In this document: positions 60,410 to 64,000 of the stretch, one piece after another
Numbering within the stretch: position 1 is the stretch's first letter
Layout: each line of letters starts with the position of its first letter
Notes under the pieces: generated by a model
Seen by the model: only the letters and a program-made list of their open reading frames with translations
What the model was told of the DNA's origin: nothing
Databases searched by the model: none
Source: Jeotgalibacillus marinus
GTDB taxonomy: Bacteria; Bacillota; Bacilli; Bacillales; Jeotgalibacillaceae
Direction of reading: 5' to 3'
DNA length: 64,000 bases
NCBI RefSeq assembly: GCF_040801915.1
Contig: NZ_JBFMIA010000001.1
Coordinates: 124,001-188,000, forward strand
Program-made: the position numbers and the translations under genes

Positions 60410-61315
60410 TTAATTAATTGAACAAATTGCAAGTGCTAATGAATGAAGTTTACTTTGTCCGGAATCTGCTCGCGAAGTTAACACGATCGGTGCCTTCGCA
60501 CCTGCAATCACCGCTCCTACTTGGCTATTGCCAAAGTACATCAATGATTTATATAATATATTGCCCGCTTCAATCGTAGGAACAAGCAAAATATCAGCTT
60601 GTCCAGCCACATCACCACCAACCTTTTTGTGATGAGCAGCTTCATGTGAAATCGCATTATCAAGTGCTAAGGGACCATCTACAATACAGCCTGCAATTTG
60701 ACCCCTCCGATTCATTTGGGTTAGTGCTGCTGCATCCACTGTTGCTTGCATTGCAGGATTTACAACTTCAACCGCTGCAAGAGGTGCAACTTTTGGTTCA
60801 CTTATCCCAATCCCATGAGCAACCGCAACGGCATTGTTGATTATTTGAGCTTTTTGTTGTAACTCTGGCTCGATATTCATCGCGGCGTCTGTCACGAAAA
60901 TCGAACGCTCAATAGCTGGCACTTCAAAAAGTGCAACGTGTGAAAGAACACTTCCTGTCCGGAGACCATATTCTTTATTCAGCACTTCTTTTAGTAACAG
61001 CGATGTTTCGATGTGGCCTTTCATTAATACAGATGCTTCGCCTTCACTAACAGCTTGAACACCTTTAGTAGCAGCTTGGAGTTGCGTATCAGCACTGAGT
61101 GTCACAACCCCTCCACTTTCCAATAAACCCGGAAAATGTGCAGCAATAATTCCATCGATTTTTTGTTCATTGCCGATTAAAATGAAATTTGCCAGCTCAT
61201 ACGACCGAGCCATTTGGACTGCACTCAGTACTTCAAGATCTTCAGCGCATACGACTGCTACTGTCACTTCTTTTTTAGAAGAAGCTTGTTTTATAATATC
61301 GTTAAATGATACCAC
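60410..61315 (-). CDS. ptb: Phosphate butyryltransferase
   Basis: The 301-residue phosphotransacylase converts butyryl- or branched acyl-CoA to acyl phosphate, the partner of buk. Typical segments are SVLMKGHIETSLLLKEVLNK and RTGSVLSHVALFEVP, followed by DAAMNIEPELQQKAQIINNA. It starts at a GTG (61315), only 4 bp after the bkdR stop, so there is no room for a separate promoter between the genes. Confidence 0.94.
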   Translation of the reverse strand: MVSFNDIIKQASSKKEVTVAVVCAEDLEVLSAVQMARSYELANFILIGNEQKIDGIIAAHFPGLLESGGVVTLSADTQLQAATKGVQAVSEGEASVLMKGHIETSLLLKEVLNKEYGLRTGSVLSHVALFEVPAIERSIFVTDAAMNIEPELQQKAQIINNAVAVAHGIGISEPKVAPLAAVEVVNPAMQATVDAAALTQMNRRGQIAGCIVDGPLALDNAISHEAAHHKKVGGDVAGQADILLVPTIEAGNILYKSLMYFGNSQVGAVIAGAKAPIVLTSRADSGQSKLHSLALAICSIN

Positions 61316-61319
61316 CAGG

Positions 61320-63383
61320 TTACACGCCCTTTTCTATTTCTATCTCGTACTTTTCAACTTTGTAATATAAATTCCGAATGGAAATATCAAGCTCTTTTGA
61401 AGAAGCTGTTTTATTTCCTTTATGCTTGATGAGGGTTCGTTCAATAATTTCTTTCTCAAGCTGTTCAAGCTGCTCAGCAAGTGTTCCTCGCTCTCCACCG
61501 TCCTGTCCATTAAGTTGATCAGATGGACTCGGTGAATGAAGCGGAATCAAGTGCTTCGGTTCAATTACTGTTTCTTGGTAAGACATAAAAATTATTGCGC
61601 GACTTAGTACATTTTCTAATTCACGTACATTTCCTGGCCATGCATAATCCATTAATTGCTTGATGGCATTTGGTGACACACCCCTAACATGTCTTCCATA
61701 TGCTTGATTAAGATTTTGAACGAGTCTTTCACACAGAGCAGGAATGTCCACTTTGTGATGACACAACTGAGGGAGTTGAATCGGTAGCCTATTTAGGTGA
61801 TAATAAAGTTCTTCTAAAAAGTGACCGTCTGCAATTGCGCGTTCTAAATTGTTGTTCGTAGCAGCAATAATTCGAGCTTTAAGCGGAATACTTTTTTTCC
61901 CACCAAGTCGGACGATTTTTTTAGAATGAAGTACTTCTAGTAATGCTTTCTGTGTATCTAAGCATAACTCTCCAATTTCATCTAAAAAGACACTTCCTTC
62001 CCCCGCTTGTTCTATTAACCCTTTTTTAATATTAATTTCTGGCTCATCTTCAACTGTTTCCTCTATTCCAAACAACGCTTCTTTTAAATAGGTAGCTGGC
62101 ATCGAACTACAATTCACACGAACAAACGAGTAATATTTCCGGTCGCTCGCATTGTGAATGGAATGGGCGAACAATTCTTTGCCGGTACCTGCTCCACCTC
62201 TCAGTAAAACAGTTGTCGGTGTATTCGCTGCCACTCTTGCCTGTTCGATAGCTAATTGCATGTCGTCTGACTTTCCAATAATATCTTCAAATGTATACTT
62301 TGCTTCTAAGGTTCTAATAATACGCCTTGCACGATCAAGTTCTGAGGTTAGTGACTGAATTTCTGACATATCGTGAATAACTCCGACACTACCTTTAAGT
62401 TGCCCGTTAACGATAATTGGAGCAACGTTTACAACAACTTCTTTTTTGTTGGGACCTACTAGCATGCTAGCACCTCGGACAGGCCTTCTCGTCTTGAGCA
62501 CTTGCATATGCATACTGTCGCCTTTAGAAATATCCGTTGTTGCTGGTTGATTAATGACTTCACTTTCTGATAGTCCTGTTATACGAGTGTAAGCAGGATT
62601 GATTAGTAACCCTCGTCCACGCTCGTCCACAACGGAAATTGCATCGTCACTCGATTGAATAATCGCTTCGAGCATCGTCTGTATTTCCTTTAAATTCGTC
62701 ATTTCCTCAGCCAAATCAACAACTTCGGTTATATCTTTAAAGACAGCAAAGGCACCAATAATTTCACCTTGTTCGTTGATCACTGGAATTCGTGTAGTCA
62801 CTACTTTAAGACCGTTATCAAGTATAAGCTCTTGGTTGCTTTCTGTACGACCTGTTTCAATAATTCTAGGCAATCCACTTAATGGAATAACTTGATAAAT
62901 GGATTGATGCATAGCTTTTTCTTTTGGAATACCAACCATTTTAGAAGCACGATCATTAAATAAAAAAATTTTATGATCACAATCAATTCCGATCATTCCA
63001 TCATGCGTCGAATTCACGATTAAATCTCGCATGAAGGAATCGTGCTCCATCTGGTCTATTAGCAATTCTTTTTCTGTTAACAATTGATAAATGAGTGACG
63101 CTACACTGCCAGGTATTAAAACCGTACGGGTGGATCGTGCATTACGCAAATCCAAAAATGTTTGCTGGTCTCCTGTGACATCGATAATAATATCGGTTTC
63201 ACGAGACAAATAGTCATGCCAATCCGATCCCGTCTCGATAAATAATGAACGTGCCAATGTAAGTCCTGGCGCTTGAGGGTCGTGATCTACAACGGCATAT
63301 ACTTGGAAGGCGTCACTTTCAGCCATCACTTGTAATAAGGCGGTTCCTCCTCGCCCAGCTCCTACAATAAGCACTTTTTGCAA
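61320..63383 (-). CDS. bkdR: BkdR-type regulator lacking the sigma-54 contact motif
   Basis: The 687-residue regulator has an N-terminal Rossmann-like domain (VGAGRGGTALLQVM, about 7-20), two PAS domains (about 115-225 and 235-345), an AAA+ domain (about 365-590; Walker A GGAGTGKE, Walker B SVFLDEIGE) and a C-terminal Fis-type helix-turn-helix. In BkdR of Bacillus subtilis this type activates the bkd operon with sigma-54. Here the GAFTGA loop between LFG and KGLIEQA is replaced, at the same length, by ETVEDEP-like residues (about 442-448). Both arginine-finger positions (523 and 529, in FLEELYYHLN) are Leu and His. It begins at a TTG with GAGGGG ahead. It may work without sigma-54, like TyrR. 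Its gene is fused into the operon, 4 bp before ptb. Confidence 0.9.
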   Translation of the reverse strand: MQKVLIVGAGRGGTALLQVMAESDAFQVYAVVDHDPQAPGLTLARSLFIETGSDWHDYLSRETDIIIDVTGDQQTFLDLRNARSTRTVLIPGSVASLIYQLLTEKELLIDQMEHDSFMRDLIVNSTHDGMIGIDCDHKIFLFNDRASKMVGIPKEKAMHQSIYQVIPLSGLPRIIETGRTESNQELILDNGLKVVTTRIPVINEQGEIIGAFAVFKDITEVVDLAEEMTNLKEIQTMLEAIIQSSDDAISVVDERGRGLLINPAYTRITGLSESEVINQPATTDISKGDSMHMQVLKTRRPVRGASMLVGPNKKEVVVNVAPIIVNGQLKGSVGVIHDMSEIQSLTSELDRARRIIRTLEAKYTFEDIIGKSDDMQLAIEQARVAANTPTTVLLRGGAGTGKELFAHSIHNASDRKYYSFVRVNCSSMPATYLKEALFGIEETVEDEPEINIKKGLIEQAGEGSVFLDEIGELCLDTQKALLEVLHSKKIVRLGGKKSIPLKARIIAATNNNLERAIADGHFLEELYYHLNRLPIQLPQLCHHKVDIPALCERLVQNLNQAYGRHVRGVSPNAIKQLMDYAWPGNVRELENVLSRAIIFMSYQETVIEPKHLIPLHSPSPSDQLNGQDGGERGTLAEQLEQLEKEIIERTLIKHKGNKTASSKELDISIRNLYYKVEKYEIEIEKGV

Positions 63384-63454
63384 GATTTTTCATCCCCTCT
63401 AATATGTAACGCAACTTTTTGCAACCTCTTACATTGTACAAGAAAGACTTTTTC

Positions 63455-63483
63455 TTGACAATGATTTATATAAATAGGATAGT
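63455..63483 (+). promoter_or_regulatory. Sigma-A promoter of yqzF
   Basis: TTGACA at 63455-63460, a 17-bp spacer and GATAGT at 63478-63483 lie 31 bp ahead of the yqzF start. An alternative -10 of the TATAAA type lies inside the spacer. Confidence 0.6.
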
Positions 63484-63514
63484 TTGTGTAGAAACTTGCA
63501 AGGAGACGTGAGAT

Positions 63515-63760
63515 ATGGCACGTATAATCGCACTTATTATTATTCTAATTCCAGGAGTCATTGCCGCGTTTGGTATCAAGCTAATGAGAGATATGTTTTT
63601 CGGTATTCAAGCGAATTGGATCCCTGCTTTATGGCTTCAGTTTGTACTTGGTTTTATTATGTTTGCTGTCGGAATTGGTTTTATAGGTGGATTCTTACTG
63701 CATCGTGACCGCAAAAACAATAAAGTACAAGATCGTTTTAAAACGAAGCCTAAACAATAA
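63515..63760 (+). CDS. yqzF: DUF2627 membrane protein
   Basis: This 81-residue protein has two membrane segments (about 4-23 and 40-62), a short loop with MFFGIQANWIP and a basic C-terminal tail (HRDRKNNK onward). It matches DUF2627 (YqzF), a small conserved Bacillus protein of unknown function that lies divergent from bkdR in relatives. The site AAGGAGACGTG is strong. A hairpin terminator follows. Confidence 0.88.
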   Translation: MARIIALIIILIPGVIAAFGIKLMRDMFFGIQANWIPALWLQFVLGFIMFAVGIGFIGGFLLHRDRKNNKVQDRFKTKPKQ

Positions 63761-63781
63761 TCCACTTCACTCATTGAACAT

Positions 63782-63826
63782 AAACACCCCACAACTGGTT
63801 TAAAATCATCCATTTGTGGGGTGTTT
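63782..63826. terminator. Bidirectional terminator between yqzF and the GDPD gene
   Basis: A 13-bp stem (63782-63794 with 63814-63826) lies between the convergent gene ends, with T-rich tracts on both sides. Confidence 0.8.
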
Positions 63827-63843
63827 TGTGTTTTAGATAGTAG

Positions 63844-64000
63844 TTAGTTTAAAAGGTTATTACGTACCACCATTGCACGTTCAGGAAAATCAGTAATAAC
63901 CCCTGACACGCCCATATTCATCCACTGTTCCAATAGAGGTTCTTGATTTATTGTGTAAAGGCGCACTGGGACTTTTGCTCGTTGGCAAGATTCCATTTGT
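63844..64000 (-). CDS. Glycerophosphodiester phosphodiesterase, C-terminal part
   Basis: The minus strand is open from the window edge to a stop at 63844. It encodes RAKVPVRLYTINQEPLLEQW and then MGVSGVITDFPERAMVV, the closing strands and the conserved G-V-x-G-V-I-T-D-x-P segment of GDPD enzymes, which split glycerophosphodiesters to glycerol 3-phosphate and an alcohol. B. subtilis has yqiK, a gene of this type, in the same neighbourhood. The start and the catalytic N-terminus are outside the window. Confidence 0.85.
   Translation of the reverse strand, partial: QMESCQRAKVPVRLYTINQEPLLEQWMNMGVSGVITDFPERAMVVRNNLLN

Noticed and set aside
61316..61319. Separate sigma-54 promoter between bkdR and ptb
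   Set aside because: There are only 4 bases between the genes, and the end of bkdR shows no TGGCA-N-TTGC element; the nearest GG...GC pairs before bkdR have wrong spacing.

Overview
The window looks like chromosomal DNA of a low-GC, endospore-forming member of the Bacillaceae. The evidence is the A+T-rich intergenic DNA, strong AGGAGG-type ribosome binding sites with frequent TTG/GTG starts, a CwlJ-type cortex hydrolase, the stressosome miniprotein Prli42, a bacilliredoxin, and a gene neighbourhood resembling the Bacillus subtilis yqi/yqj region (zwf, gndA, polYB, yqjE, yqjD, yqjC, yqjA, artPQR, brxB, bkd operon, yqzF, a GDPD gene). A NhaC-type antiporter and several Na+-linked transporters would fit an alkaliphilic or halotolerant relative, but this is inference.

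Layout. 0.1-4.6 kb: zwf and gndA, convergent, with a small orphan gene and an unknown beta-rich protein between them. 4.8-10 kb: a UspA protein, a GyrI-like ligand-binding protein, a GH101/129-like lipoprotein and a Tat-exported metallophosphoesterase. 10.3-15.3 kb: a two-component system and putP set among ruined IS150-type and IS6-type elements; putP has a hairpin-rich leader. 15.4-23.1 kb: one sulfate-assimilation operon, cysH-cysP-sat-cysC-sulfite reductase-DUF3906-sumT-sirB-sirC, carrying sulfate uptake, APS activation and reduction, sulfite reduction and siroheme synthesis. 23.2-25 kb: decayed DNA with a Tn554-type TnpC remnant and a frameshifted serine hydrolase. 25-30.4 kb: polYB, a CheW-domain protein, an M20 peptidase, yqjD and methylmalonyl-CoA epimerase, with prli42 divergent. 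30.4-34.1 kb: tartrate/D-malate dehydrogenase and a dicarboxylate transporter, divergent from a GntR/FCD regulator, with a perfect palindromic operator and a cre-like site between them. 34.2-40.1 kb: an accessory block (exported PHP-type protein, HupE/UreJ protein, DUF6143-like protein, YVTN beta-propeller) flanked by remains of two serine recombinases. 40.3-44.4 kb: yqjA, artPQR and brxB. 44.5-49.5 kb: meaB and the two-subunit methylmalonyl-CoA mutase. 49.6-52.9 kb: small genes, one frameshifted, cwlJ, an IS6 end, a 41-residue secreted peptide and nhaC. 53.3-63.4 kb: the branched-chain keto-acid operon bkdR-ptb-bcd-buk-lpdV-bkdAA-bkdAB-bkdB. 63.5-64 kb: yqzF and the end of a glycerophosphodiester phosphodiesterase gene.

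How it works together. The bkd operon makes branched acyl-CoAs (membrane lipid primers), and valine and isoleucine breakdown also gives propionyl-CoA. Methylmalonyl-CoA epimerase, the YqjD carboxyltransferase, the B12 mutase MutAB and its GTPase chaperone MeaB would carry propionyl-CoA to succinyl-CoA. The most unusual observation is that BkdR, normally a sigma-54 activator, has lost its GAFTGA loop and both arginine-finger positions, and no -24/-12 promoter is visible before ptb or bkdR. No tRNA, rRNA or CRISPR array was seen.
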